Positions 18,348 to 27,722 are shown, counted from the stretch's first letter. The stretch is DNA of 64,000 nt from Colwellia echini (GCF_002843355.2 NZ_PJAI02000001.1:62001-126000), one strand, 5' to 3'. The notes: a model not told the origin generated them from the sequence alone. Translations and numbers: made by a program.

Positions 18348-19283
18348 TTAATCTGAAATAAGAAAGTTTTTAGTGCTTTGTTGGTGCTCAATGACATCGT
18401 CTTGGGTGCGGTCTTTTAAGTTAACCCCAGACAATTTCAATTTATGTGCTTCTGTGAGTAGATAAAGCGCTCGTTGGGCGGCTTCTGTATAAGGCAAACC
18501 GGCAGGTCGAATATTTGAAATACAATTTCTACTGGCATCATTTAGCCCGGTTTTAGGTGACCAAGTAAGGTACAAGCCAAGGCTGTCCGGTGAACTTAAA
18601 CCAGGACGTTCACCTATTAACACTATTACTGCTTGGGCATTGAGTAACTCACCAATGTCATCACCTACAGCAACACGACCTTCTTTTACCACCGTCATCG
18701 GAGCAATGTTCCAGCTGTGTTTATCCTCTTCGAGCAGTTCAAATAAATGAGTCATAAAAGGAAGAGCGTTACTTTGCACTGCTAATGACGACAAACCATC
18801 AACCACAACAATGGCCAAATCGTATTGCGCTTTAGATGATATATCGCGTTTATCCATAAAATTGACTAACGACTGGCGCGCGCTTTCGTCTAACTTACGA
18901 CCTAAATCTGGTCGTTGTAGATAAGTGGTCCTGTCGTTAGCCTGACTTTGTAAATGTATAACTGGGCTGAGCGGCTTTAGAATCTCAATCGTGCTTAGTT
19001 TTTGGCAAAGCTCGTCAGTATTTAAAGGAAAGCTCACAGCATCACGCGCTTGCGCATGGGATAGTTGAAAAGCCAACATTTCAGCCGTTGGTAAGCTAAT
19101 ACCTGCACGACCTAAACCAATGCGCGCATCAGTAAATTGGCGTAAATCACGCCACGGGTTGTGGATAACATTGCCTTGCTCGCTTGCTTTTTCAACAGGA
19201 ATATCAGTTGATGATTCTGTGACTAACTTTGAGTTTTTTTTAGCATCACCTTGAGCATTACCTTTAGAGAAGAAAGAAACCAT
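18348..19283 (-). CDS. eutC: Ethanolamine ammonia-lyase small subunit
   Basis: Light chain of the adenosylcobalamin-dependent lyase that turns ethanolamine into acetaldehyde and ammonia. It has 311 residues against about 295 in E. coli. The first 40 are a polar, Lys/Ser/Asn-rich extension before the conserved PWRDLRQFTDARIGLGRAG. Conserved B12-side segments GERPGLSSPDSLGLYLTWSP and RNCISNIRPAGLPYTEAA are present. The start codon overlaps the eutB stop (TAATG) and is preceded by GGAGG. Confidence 0.95.
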   Translation of the reverse strand: MVSFFSKGNAQGDAKKNSKLVTESSTDIPVEKASEQGNVIHNPWRDLRQFTDARIGLGRAGISLPTAEMLAFQLSHAQARDAVSFPLNTDELCQKLSTIEILKPLSPVIHLQSQANDRTTYLQRPDLGRKLDESARQSLVNFMDKRDISSKAQYDLAIVVVDGLSSLAVQSNALPFMTHLFELLEEDKHSWNIAPMTVVKEGRVAVGDDIGELLNAQAVIVLIGERPGLSSPDSLGLYLTWSPKTGLNDASRNCISNIRPAGLPYTEAAQRALYLLTEAHKLKLSGVNLKDRTQDDVIEHQQSTKNFLISD

Positions 19284-20683
19284 TACAGACCTCCTTGTAA
19301 AGCTTTTAATGATTGTGCAAAAGCTGGCGGTAAGGTGTCTGACAAAATAGTATTAGACGCATCCTCCATAATTTTCATCTTGGTCAGCCATTTTTCAAAT
19401 TCAGGCGCAGGGCGAGATCCTAAAACACGGCGTACATACAAAGCATCATGAAAAGAAGTGGTTTGATAATTCAGCATAATGTCATCAGAGCCAGGAATGC
19501 CCATTACAAATGAACAACCAGCAACACCTAGCAAGGTAAGTAAATCGTCCATATCATTTTGATCAGCTTCTGCATGGTTTGTATAACAAACGTCACAGCC
19601 CATAGGTACCCCTAATAACTTGCCACAAAAGTGATCTTCTAAACCTGCACGAGTAATTTCTTTACCGTCATATAAATATTCAGGACCAATAAATCCAACC
19701 ACGGTATTAACCAATAAAGGATTAAATTTTCGGGCAACAGCGTAAGCTCGTGCTTCACAAGTTTGCTGATCTAAACCATGGTGCGCATTGGCTGAAAGGG
19801 AACTTCCTTGGCCAGTTTCAAAATACATTACATTGTTGCCGACTGTGCCGCGGTTTAAGCTCAAAGCAGCATCTTGTGCTTCGGCCAATGTATTTAAGTT
19901 AAAACCGAAACTAGAATTGGTCGCTTCAGTTCCGCCAATAGATTGAAATACTAAATCTACTGGGGCACCAGCTTCTATACATTCAATGGTGTTGGTAACA
20001 TGAGTGAGCACACAGCTTTGCGTAGGAATTTCATATTTTTGAATAACATCATCCATTAAACGCATCAGCTTAATAGCTTGCGCGACATTATCAGTAGCAG
20101 GGTTAATACCTATCACGGCATCGCCATTACCATAAAGTAAACCGTCGAGCATACAGGCGGCTATACCATTAATATCATCAGTTGGGTGATTGGGTTGTAA
20201 GCGCGTAGAAAGGTGGCCGGGTAGGCCGATAGTGTTTCTAAAAGCACTAGTAACATGGCACTTTTTAGCGACCAAAATTAAATCTTGATTACGCATTATT
20301 TTACAAACGGCGGCAGCCATTTCAGGCGTAATACCTTTTTGTACAACAGATAATATTGCAGGTGTAGCATAATCGCTCAATAGCCAATTGCGAAAATCAC
20401 CAACGGTTAAGTGCGAAATATATGAAAAAGCTAATAGATCGTGTTCATCAATAATCAGTCTTGTCACCTCATCAGACTCATAAGGTACAAGCACTTCATT
20501 TAAAAATGTTTTAAGAGGCACTTCGGCTAATGTCATTTGCGCAACCGCGCGCTCTTGTGCAGAAGAAGCAATAACGCCTGCCAAGCGATCGCCTGAGCGC
20601 TGCGGAGACGCTTTAGCCATTAACTCGGCAAGGCTGCTAAATTGGTAGGTTTGTGTACCTAAGGTGTAACGATACTGGCCCAT
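19283..20683 (-). CDS. eutB: Ethanolamine ammonia-lyase large subunit
   Basis: TIM-barrel catalytic subunit of ethanolamine ammonia-lyase. The start is set at the ATG 20681-20683 because AGAGGT lies 7 bases upstream and MGQYRYTLGTQTY is a family-like N-terminus. An earlier in-frame ATG at 20713 lacks a ribosome site. 466 residues. Conserved blocks include YGNGDAVIGINPATDN, NVMYFETGQGSSLSANAHHG, GFIGPEYLYDG and NHAEADQNDMDDL. First gene of the operon. No eut shell genes, EutA reactivase or aldehyde dehydrogenase are in the window, so acetaldehyde must be handled elsewhere. Confidence 0.96.
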   Translation of the reverse strand: MGQYRYTLGTQTYQFSSLAELMAKASPQRSGDRLAGVIASSAQERAVAQMTLAEVPLKTFLNEVLVPYESDEVTRLIIDEHDLLAFSYISHLTVGDFRNWLLSDYATPAILSVVQKGITPEMAAAVCKIMRNQDLILVAKKCHVTSAFRNTIGLPGHLSTRLQPNHPTDDINGIAACMLDGLLYGNGDAVIGINPATDNVAQAIKLMRLMDDVIQKYEIPTQSCVLTHVTNTIECIEAGAPVDLVFQSIGGTEATNSSFGFNLNTLAEAQDAALSLNRGTVGNNVMYFETGQGSSLSANAHHGLDQQTCEARAYAVARKFNPLLVNTVVGFIGPEYLYDGKEITRAGLEDHFCGKLLGVPMGCDVCYTNHAEADQNDMDDLLTLLGVAGCSFVMGIPGSDDIMLNYQTTSFHDALYVRRVLGSRPAPEFEKWLTKMKIMEDASNTILSDTLPPAFAQSLKALQGGL

Positions 20684-20715
20684 GGGCTTACCTCTTATAA
20701 CTAATATAACCAACT

Positions 20716-20746
20716 AAAACCGAGCTATTGATTTGTTCTCGGTTTT
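20716..20746 (-). promoter_or_regulatory. Terminator-like leader hairpin upstream of eutB
   Basis: AAAACCGAG (20716-20724) and CTCGGTTTT (20738-20746) form a perfect 9-bp stem, 33 bases before the eutB ATG. On the minus strand the stem ends in TTTT, so it could act as an attenuator if transcription starts upstream. Confidence 0.4.
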
Positions 20747-20816
20747 GTTCTTGGTATAGGCTTTGCTTGTACTAAGCCTAGAAAATGAATTTATTTAGTT
20801 ATTAAGACAGCTTAAA

Positions 20817-20899
20817 CCGTACCAAGCGACTATCGAGTTTTGGCAAACTATGATTTATATAACTATTTCAATGCTTTATATGGAAATTAAAGCCGTACC
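20817..20899. promoter_or_regulatory. Direct CCGTACC repeats in the eutB/eutR spacer
   Basis: CCGTACC occurs at 20817-20823 and 20893-20899, 76 bases apart, in the divergent spacer. Paired direct repeats are typical of AraC-family operators, so these are candidates for EutR binding. Confidence 0.3.
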
Positions 20900-20949
20900 C
20901 TATGATTTTAGGTTTTCTTTATTTTTTAATTTAAGCTAGGAATTGGAAT

Positions 20950-21894
20950 ATGATTCACCATTTTAGCTCTTACGCACCGACAAAGAGCGTTGTTGAAACC
21001 ACTGACATTGATCAACAAGCGCAGAATATAAGGAATTGGCAGCAAGAATATAACCAAATGAGTGATGGCCGTTTTACCGGTTGTTTAACTGAATTGGCCT
21101 ATGAAAATCTGCATATATTTAAGGAATACACCCAGTGCTCGTTAAGACAACAATGCCATATTGCTCCAGATTCTATTTGGCTTGGTATTCCTACAAAAGC
21201 CAATGAAAGTAAAATTAATGGATTAGATATTGGTGAAAATCAATTGATGTGTCGCTCAAGCCGCGATGATTTTGAATTAATCACGCCCGAGGCCTTCAAT
21301 ATTTATGGCATGGTGATTAATCAACAAACTATTGAAAATATTGCAGAGGTGCAGGGTAAGTCGTTAATCGATTTTTCATTATTAGGCGCGGAAAGGTTAA
21401 GCGTAAATGAACATACGCTAACTGAAACGCGTGGTTTAATTGAACAATTAATTAATGGCAATACCTTAGGTTTAAATAGCGAGCTTCAACAAGACATGTT
21501 GGCTGAGTTGGTGCTTAAACTTTTACAAGTAAACTCGCCTATAACGACTGTGTTACCAAGTTATAGCCGTCGAAAAGCAGCGGTTGATAGAGTAAAAGAA
21601 TACATGGCTGAGCATCCACAAGCGCCAGTGACTATTACCCAATTGTGTGAGGTCGCTTTTGTTAGTAGGCGCACTCTACAATACAGCTTTGAAAGTATCT
21701 TGGGCATTAACCCTTTGCGATTTTTACGCATCAATAAATTAAATAATGTGAGAAGAGAGCTAAAAACGGCGCCATTAACTGTGCCAATTTCAGTAATCGC
21801 CGCTAATTGGGGATTTTGGCACCCAGGTCAATTCTCTAAAGACTATAAGCAATTGTTCGGAGAAAACCCTTCAGAGACAAGAAGTAAAGGGTAA
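20950..21894 (+). CDS. eutR: AraC-family regulator, EutR-like
   Basis: 314-residue transcription factor with an N-terminal effector region and a C-terminal double helix-turn-helix (about 210-310). The segment VSRRTLQYSFESILGINPL followed by RINKLNNVRREL closely resembles enteric EutR, which activates eut genes in response to ethanolamine plus B12. It is divergent from eutB. The start is supported by AGGAA 8 bases upstream. A strong terminator follows. Confidence 0.8.
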   Translation: MIHHFSSYAPTKSVVETTDIDQQAQNIRNWQQEYNQMSDGRFTGCLTELAYENLHIFKEYTQCSLRQQCHIAPDSIWLGIPTKANESKINGLDIGENQLMCRSSRDDFELITPEAFNIYGMVINQQTIENIAEVQGKSLIDFSLLGAERLSVNEHTLTETRGLIEQLINGNTLGLNSELQQDMLAELVLKLLQVNSPITTVLPSYSRRKAAVDRVKEYMAEHPQAPVTITQLCEVAFVSRRTLQYSFESILGINPLRFLRINKLNNVRRELKTAPLTVPISVIAANWGFWHPGQFSKDYKQLFGENPSETRSKG

Positions 21895-21918
21895 GAAAAA
21901 AGGGATGCAAAAGTATAA

Positions 21919-21955
21919 AAAAACACTAGCAAGATAAGACTCGACTAGTGTTTTT
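21919..21955 (+). terminator. Terminator after eutR
   Basis: AAAAACACTAG (21919-21929) pairs perfectly with CTAGTGTTTTT (21945-21955). The stem core CACTAG and parts of the loop recur in the terminator at 16810-16846. Confidence 0.85.
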
Positions 21956-22011
21956 GATATTGATATTGAGATTTGGGGTTTACTTACTTTTTCAATTGGT
22001 TTTACAAAATA

Positions 22012-23703
22012 TTAGTTGAAATATTTATCATTAATATTATCAATGTTCAAAGGTCTCGATAATAGATAACCTTGTAATTTATGGATTTTTAATTCACGGC
22101 ATAAAACTAGTGCATCTTCAGTTTCTATACCTTCTGCAACAATATTTAATTCAAGGGAATGTAACATAAGCGACAAACCTTTAATGAGTGATCGTGTTTT
22201 TTTATCGGTTGATAACAGTAATAATGATTTATCTATTTTTACTGTAGAAATAGGGAAATTTTGCAAATGAGAAACGGAAGAGAAACCTGTGCCAAAATCA
22301 TCTAAAGCAATGCCGCAGCCCATAACTCTTAAAGTATTTAACATGTTTATTACGGTATCACTGCCCTCTAAAAAAGCAGTTTCAGTTATTTCAAACTCAA
22401 CGCTGTTTGGGCTTACATTATGCTTTGTTAAGGCGGATTTAATCGTTTTAATCAAGTTAACGTCAGATAATTGTACTGCGGAAAGGTTTATCGCCATGGT
22501 TAGTTGTTTATTGGTTTGTTGCCAGAACGATAACTGATAAATGGCATTTTCAATAACCCACTCACCAATTTTTAGAATAGCGCCAGAGTCTTCAGCTATT
22601 TCAATAAAATTATCAGGCATATGTAGTTTTCCATCAATTTGCCATCGAATAAGCGCTTCAAAACCTATCAAACTATTGTTATCATTTGTGCTCATAACGG
22701 GTTGAAAGTGTAGGGTAAATTGGTTTTTTACAATTGCATCTAACAGTTCATGTTCAACCTTGTATCGATATAAAAACTGTTTTTGCATTTCATCTTCAAA
22801 ATAACAAACTTGATTTTTGCCCAGTTTTTTTGCTCTGTACATAGCAATATCTGCATATTTTAATAATTCTTCTGGAGAAATACTATTTTCTACCGAAATT
22901 GAAATACCGATACTAATGCTTGTTTTAATTGATAAACCTTGAATATTAAATGGCTCGCCAAGACTACGAAGTATACGTCGAGCGACGCGGGCTATGCTGT
23001 ATATTTTGTTTTGGCTTTGAAGAATAATGGCAAACTCATCACCACCGATACGAGCAAGCGCTTCATTGCCTCGCAAGCAAGTGGTTATTTTTTTAGAAAC
23101 CTTTTTCAATAATATATCGCCAACATCGTGGCCGTGAGTATCATTAACAAGTTTAAAATTGTCGATATCAAATAAAATAAGGGCAGTACCTTCATGTCTT
23201 GTAGTGGATTGATTAATACTTGATTTTAACTTTTCTTCGAAGGCATACCTATTTGCTAAGCCTGTTAAGCTGTCATGCTCGGCAATATTTTTAGCATCTT
23301 TATAACTTTGGTACAGTTTTTCTTCAAGATCAAAGCGGGTTTGTGCTTGAAGAATGGCTCTATTAAGTCGTGCGGCTGTTATTTCTTGTTTAAGTAAAAA
23401 ATCTTGGGCGCCAGCCTTAATACAGTCTAATGCTATATCTGTTTCATCAGAATTACTTAACACGATAATAGCTAGTGAATGTGGTGATGGAGTAGCTTTG
23501 AGTTCTAAGAGTAATTCAATACCATCGCGTTGTGGCATTCTATAATCAAGCAAAATAATATCAAATTTTTGTTGTTTAAAAATGGTTAGACCTTTATCTA
23601 CAGAGTCAGCTTCAACAAAAGTATAATCTTTTTTAGTTTTGATTAATGAGCGAATAATTTGCTCGCGGTCAATTTGATCATCATCAACAATTAAAACATT
23701 CAT
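22012..23703 (-). CDS. Response regulator with GGDEF and EAL domains
   Basis: 563 residues: REC (about 1-120; phospho-acceptor D53 in IILLDYRMP), GGDEF (about 135-305; GGDEF at 220-224) and EAL (about 320-560; EAL at 349-351 in GFEALIRW, plus DDFGTGFSS). Both catalytic signatures look intact. The I-site position reads RGNE instead of RxxD, so product inhibition of the cyclase may be lost. It is the last of a three-gene operon with a CHASE histidine kinase and a single-domain response regulator, so phosphorylation likely tunes c-di-GMP turnover. Confidence 0.92.
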   Translation of the reverse strand: MNVLIVDDDQIDREQIIRSLIKTKKDYTFVEADSVDKGLTIFKQQKFDIILLDYRMPQRDGIELLLELKATPSPHSLAIIVLSNSDETDIALDCIKAGAQDFLLKQEITAARLNRAILQAQTRFDLEEKLYQSYKDAKNIAEHDSLTGLANRYAFEEKLKSSINQSTTRHEGTALILFDIDNFKLVNDTHGHDVGDILLKKVSKKITTCLRGNEALARIGGDEFAIILQSQNKIYSIARVARRILRSLGEPFNIQGLSIKTSISIGISISVENSISPEELLKYADIAMYRAKKLGKNQVCYFEDEMQKQFLYRYKVEHELLDAIVKNQFTLHFQPVMSTNDNNSLIGFEALIRWQIDGKLHMPDNFIEIAEDSGAILKIGEWVIENAIYQLSFWQQTNKQLTMAINLSAVQLSDVNLIKTIKSALTKHNVSPNSVEFEITETAFLEGSDTVINMLNTLRVMGCGIALDDFGTGFSSVSHLQNFPISTVKIDKSLLLLSTDKKTRSLIKGLSLMLHSLELNIVAEGIETEDALVLCRELKIHKLQGYLLSRPLNIDNINDKYFN

Positions 23704-23722
23704 AATTTACCTTTACTCAGAC

Positions 23723-24139
23723 TTATTTCATCGGAAACTGGACTATTTTCCAGTAGCCATCCAACACTTTAACTATTTCTAATAATTTATCACTGGTTGA
23801 TGATTTCAAAAAATAACCAGCAATATTTTTCTGGTAACTGGCAATCATATCCTCATCTGCTTTAGAGGTTGTTAATACAAATACTACACAGTTGGTATAT
23901 TGATAGTCGTCTCTAAATGCCTTTAAAAACTCTAAACCATTCATACGGGGCATTTGTAAATCTAGTAGAATGATATAAGGGGCATCAACGCGACCTTGCG
24001 CTAATATTTCAAGCGCTTCAATGCCGTCGTGCGCTCTTACCAATACATTGGCTATTTTTTCTTGTTTAAAAGTTCGCATTATTGACATTGCATCAACGTC
24101 ATCGTCTTCAATTAGTAAAATGGTTACGTCTTTATTCAT
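23723..24139 (-). CDS. Single-domain response regulator
   Basis: 138 residues, essentially one receiver domain, close to the Rcp1/CheY-like regulators that accompany phytochrome-type kinases. Acidic pocket at E11-D14, phospho-acceptor D60 in IILLDLQMPRMNG, signalling threonine in VLTTS and lysine K112 in YFLKSS. No output domain. It starts 6 bases after the kinase stop and ends 19 bases before the REC-GGDEF-EAL start, so it probably relays phosphate or buffers the kinase. Confidence 0.9.
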   Translation of the reverse strand: MNKDVTILLIEDDDVDAMSIMRTFKQEKIANVLVRAHDGIEALEILAQGRVDAPYIILLDLQMPRMNGLEFLKAFRDDYQYTNCVVFVLTTSKADEDMIASYQKNIAGYFLKSSTSDKLLEIVKVLDGYWKIVQFPMK

Positions 24140-24145
24140 GGTATT

Positions 24146-25918
24146 TTAGCCCACTGTATTGTTTGGTATTGGTAGTAATATAATGACTTTGGTGCCGCGA
24201 ATACCATCTGACTCTATACTCAGTTTTCCGCGGTAATGTTCAATGATTTTAACTATTAATGAAAGCCCCATGCCACTACCTTCAACCTTGTCTCTAGGTT
24301 GTAATGTTTGAAACATTTCTAAAGCTTTATTAGTTAGTTCCGGAGGAATACCAGGGCCATCGTCTTGTACGCATATTTGATAATAATTGGGTAATTCTTT
24401 TAGCGTCACTTCTAAATTGATTTTTTCTTTATCGTGATGTTTTATCGCATTAGAAATAAGATTACGCATAATTATTTCAAACGGTACTCTAGGAAAGATT
24501 AGCTTCGCGTCGTTAACTGTTAATGAGGTATTAGTGTTGTGATCGAGTAATGCGAAAATATCATTGGTTAAAGGTTTTATTTGCAGTAATTCAGCATCAA
24601 AATCGACTCGTCCTACCCGTGAGTAATCAAGTAAATCTTTTAACAAATTAATCATTCTTTGTGTTCTACTTTCTAGTAGAGAGAGGTGTGTTTTAGTGGT
24701 TTCAGGAAGGATCTCTATGCAATCTTCTTTAATCCAACTAATTAATTTTTGAATGGCATTTAAGGGCGAAACCAAGTCGTGCGAGGCAACATATGCAAAT
24801 TGCTCTAGATCTTCATTTGATTTTTTTAAGCAAATTGTTTTTTCGTTTAATTCGTCGGTAACCCTGTCAGCATAAACTAGCGCTTGTCGGTTTGCTTTGG
24901 CGAGGAATAAAAACATCGCCAGTATCAATAAGTCGATAATAATACCGCCAAGCAATATATAGTAGGGTTGAGAAGTTTCAGCACCTTTTCTAAAATCGAT
25001 ATTCGAGGTTATATGAAAAGTCCACACTCGACCGTAAAATTCAGCATCAATATCTGTGGTGAATAATGGTTCGGCATCAATTTTATTGCGTGCTTGATGA
25101 TTTTCATCATCGTAAAGCGACACTCCTTGATCAGTTATTTTTAGGCTTGTTAATTGGTTATTATCAGATAATACCGCTGTAATTAATTTGTGCATAATAA
25201 AAGGCGCATAGCTAACACCAATAATATTTTCTTGTCTCTCTGCGATGGTATTGTATTGATTTCCGCCTCGATAAAAAGGCGCATAAAATAGAAAGCCAGT
25301 GTTATTTTTATTACCTTGTACTAAGGCAATAGGGCCCGTTAATTTTGCTAAACCGGAATCTCTTGATTTCTTAATGCCGTTATATCTATTGCTTTCAAAA
25401 GATACATCTAGGCCTACCGCCTTAAAGTTTGTTGCTAAAGGCTCAATATAGGTTATTGGCCAGTACTCATATTTTTCTTGAAAAGGGTGAATATTATATT
25501 CAGGTCGATTAATTCTTTGCTCCCTTAAATACTCATCTAAACCGTTAGCTTGGATATTGTATATGATGCCAATACCATGAATCCCCGGGTAGGTTTTGCC
25601 AAGGTTTAAACTATCTGCATAGGTTTTCCATTCGTTGTTATCAAGTTTATTGTTTACATCATTTAAGGCGACAGCACCCCATAAAAAACGTTCATATAAA
25701 GTCATCCGTTCTTTTACTAATTCAATAACATGCGCCGCCTCACGGTTAAATCGCTCTTCAATCTTCTGTTCAAGCTGCTGACGAGAAAATTGCCAAGCAA
25801 TAATGGTTAACAAAATAGATAACCCTAAAATTGCCCAATGTGCACTTTGAAGTCTTCCAGCTTTTACTAGTTTGGCTCTATAATGATAGCCATTTTGTAA
25901 ATCAGGTGAGGTGGTCAT
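24146..25918 (-). CDS. CHASE-domain sensor histidine kinase
   Basis: 590 residues: cytoplasmic N-tail, one membrane helix (about 27-45), a periplasmic CHASE domain (about 70-290; YPGIHGIGIIYNI and GLDVSFESNRYN are typical), a second helix (about 325-345), then HisKA and HATPase. The phospho-acceptor histidine is in YVASHDLVSPLNAI. N-box RNLISNAIKHH, G1 DDGPGIPPEL and G2 GSGMGLSLI are present. CHASE domains bind small extracellular ligands; none is identifiable here. First gene of the signalling operon. Confidence 0.92.
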   Translation of the reverse strand: MTTSPDLQNGYHYRAKLVKAGRLQSAHWAILGLSILLTIIAWQFSRQQLEQKIEERFNREAAHVIELVKERMTLYERFLWGAVALNDVNNKLDNNEWKTYADSLNLGKTYPGIHGIGIIYNIQANGLDEYLREQRINRPEYNIHPFQEKYEYWPITYIEPLATNFKAVGLDVSFESNRYNGIKKSRDSGLAKLTGPIALVQGNKNNTGFLFYAPFYRGGNQYNTIAERQENIIGVSYAPFIMHKLITAVLSDNNQLTSLKITDQGVSLYDDENHQARNKIDAEPLFTTDIDAEFYGRVWTFHITSNIDFRKGAETSQPYYILLGGIIIDLLILAMFLFLAKANRQALVYADRVTDELNEKTICLKKSNEDLEQFAYVASHDLVSPLNAIQKLISWIKEDCIEILPETTKTHLSLLESRTQRMINLLKDLLDYSRVGRVDFDAELLQIKPLTNDIFALLDHNTNTSLTVNDAKLIFPRVPFEIIMRNLISNAIKHHDKEKINLEVTLKELPNYYQICVQDDGPGIPPELTNKALEMFQTLQPRDKVEGSGMGLSLIVKIIEHYRGKLSIESDGIRGTKVIILLPIPNNTVG

Positions 25919-26355
25919 GTTTGACTACCCTAAAAACGATTTGAAGGGTAATTATTTATGGCTAGGTAATTTGAATAACCCCTATCTAAATTATTATTGG
26001 CTAAATAGAGATTAAAGTAGAAGTGTTGACACTTACTGTTTGTATTTATTATCAAAACAATGATTCCTTTACGTTGTTTATTAAATAGTCCTTGTTTTAG
26101 TGTAGTTTACTAAATACAAAAATGCATACTGTACTAAGTTAAGTATTTTTGTATCTCTATTGCTCGTTGTTCGGCTAGCTAGGATGATAAGAGGGTTTTT
26201 AAGCTTATTGAGGATTAGCAAGAATAAGATGAGAAGTATGTTTCCTCATCTTATTCTTTATTAGGTAAGTGTTTTTAGGTGCGTATTTTTAGGTAAATAT
26301 ACATTGCGTAGCTTATTAGTCGGTGTTTATCGGGATGCGTCAAATAGCTCTATAG
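25919..26355. other. Intergenic region with one strong hairpin
   Basis: 437 bases between the upstream side of the CHASE kinase and the serA stop. The main structure is a perfect 14-bp inverted repeat, AAGAATAAGATGAG (26220-26233) with 26245-26258 and an 11-base loop, 98 bases past the serA stop. It could be a serA terminator, though the T run on the minus strand is poor. No open reading frame of note. Confidence 0.5.
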
Positions 26356-27525
26356 CTAAACACTGCGCACATGAAAAACATGTTCAACACTCGATAGTTT
26401 CTCTAGTAATGCGGCGGTAGGTTCTTGTTCAATATCTACGATAGTATAAGCAATATCATCACGACTCTTATTAACCATATCAAGCACGTTAATATTCAAA
26501 TCGGCCAAGAGATTTAATACAGTACCTAATACTTTAGGAATATTATCGTTAGCAAAAGTTAAGCGGTAGCCTGTAGTGCGTTCCATAGAAACAGCAGGAA
26601 AGTTAACCGAGTTAATAATATTACCATTATCTAAAAAGTCGATTAATTGCTTTGCGGCCATTACCGCACAGTTTTCTTCAGCTTCAACGGTACTCGCGCC
26701 TAAGTGTGGGAATAACGTTGATTTACCGTGAGCAATCAAACCCTCGCTTGGGAAATCAGAAAGGTGGGCAGCTAATTTACCTGAGTCTAATGCGTTAATT
26801 ACCGCTTCTTCTTCAACTAATTCGCCGCGGGCTAGGTTAATTAATACCATGCCGTCTTTAGCTGCTGAAAAAGCTTCTTCATTCATCATGCCAATGGTAG
26901 GTTTTATCGCAGGTACGTGCAGAGTTACGTAGTCTGAGCGGGCTAATAATGAATTCAGATTCTCGGCACGATTAACTTGCGATGATAATTGCCAAGCAGC
27001 TTCAACGCTTAATGCAGGGTCATAACCAATAACTTTCATGCCTAAGTCAATTGCTAGATTCGCTATTTTTGCACCAATAGCGCCTAAGCCAACAACACCT
27101 AAGGTTTTTCCTGTTAGCTCTGAACCACCATATTTTTTCTTACCTGCCTCAACCTTTTTATGTAGTTCTATAGCATCTTTTTCATCGGCGAGTGAAGCGA
27201 CGTAACTCATACTGTCAGTAATACCGCGTGAGCCTAACAATAAACTGGCTAATACCAACTCTTTTACCGCGTTAGCATTAGCGCCTGGAGTATTAAATAC
27301 TACAATGCCCTTGGGAGTGTATTGCGATACAGGTATGTTATTAACACCTGCACCGGCGCGAGCTATAGCAAGTACAGAGCTAGGCAGTTCTTCATTATGT
27401 AACTTATGGCTACGTAATAAAAGTGCGTCAGGTGTTTCGCTGCTAGCGTCGACAAGGTAACGGTCTGTAGGGAATTTAGCTAAACCAACAGCGGCAATAT
27501 TATTGTATGTTCTGATCTTTTTCAT
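26356..27525 (-). CDS. serA: D-3-phosphoglycerate dehydrogenase with ACT domain
   Basis: First enzyme of serine synthesis, 3-phosphoglycerate to 3-phosphohydroxypyruvate with NAD. 389 residues, a short form: substrate-binding lobe, Rossmann lobe (GKTLGVVGLGAIGAKIANLA), catalytic segments INLARGELVEEEAV and LFPHLGAST, then a C-terminal ACT domain (about 318-389) that suggests serine feedback. The additional ASB domain of long SerA forms is absent. It lies downstream of serC on the same strand but after an intrinsic terminator. Confidence 0.92.
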   Translation of the reverse strand: MKKIRTYNNIAAVGLAKFPTDRYLVDASSETPDALLLRSHKLHNEELPSSVLAIARAGAGVNNIPVSQYTPKGIVVFNTPGANANAVKELVLASLLLGSRGITDSMSYVASLADEKDAIELHKKVEAGKKKYGGSELTGKTLGVVGLGAIGAKIANLAIDLGMKVIGYDPALSVEAAWQLSSQVNRAENLNSLLARSDYVTLHVPAIKPTIGMMNEEAFSAAKDGMVLINLARGELVEEEAVINALDSGKLAAHLSDFPSEGLIAHGKSTLFPHLGASTVEAEENCAVMAAKQLIDFLDNGNIINSVNFPAVSMERTTGYRLTFANDNIPKVLGTVLNLLADLNINVLDMVNKSRDDIAYTIVDIEQEPTAALLEKLSSVEHVFHVRSV

Positions 27526-27683
27526 ATATGTCTCTTTAATTATTATTGATTGAAATAAATGAAATGAGCAATTTACGTGTTAACTCGATGGATTTATTAA
27601 GTAAGGTTTATTCGATAATTTATACTTCTGTTTCGGATGTTACTTTTTAGGTCGCTATTTTTAGAGCCAAATATTGAGGCAAT

Positions 27684-27713
27684 AAAAAACCCGTTATTTT
27701 CTCAAATAACGGG
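27684..27713 (-). terminator. Terminator after serC
   Basis: CCCGTTATTT (27690-27699) and AAATAACGGG (27704-27713) form a perfect 10-bp stem with a 4-base loop. It is followed on the minus strand by six T. It separates serC from serA and implies at least partly independent transcription. Confidence 0.85.
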
Positions 27714-27722
27714 CTGATATTT

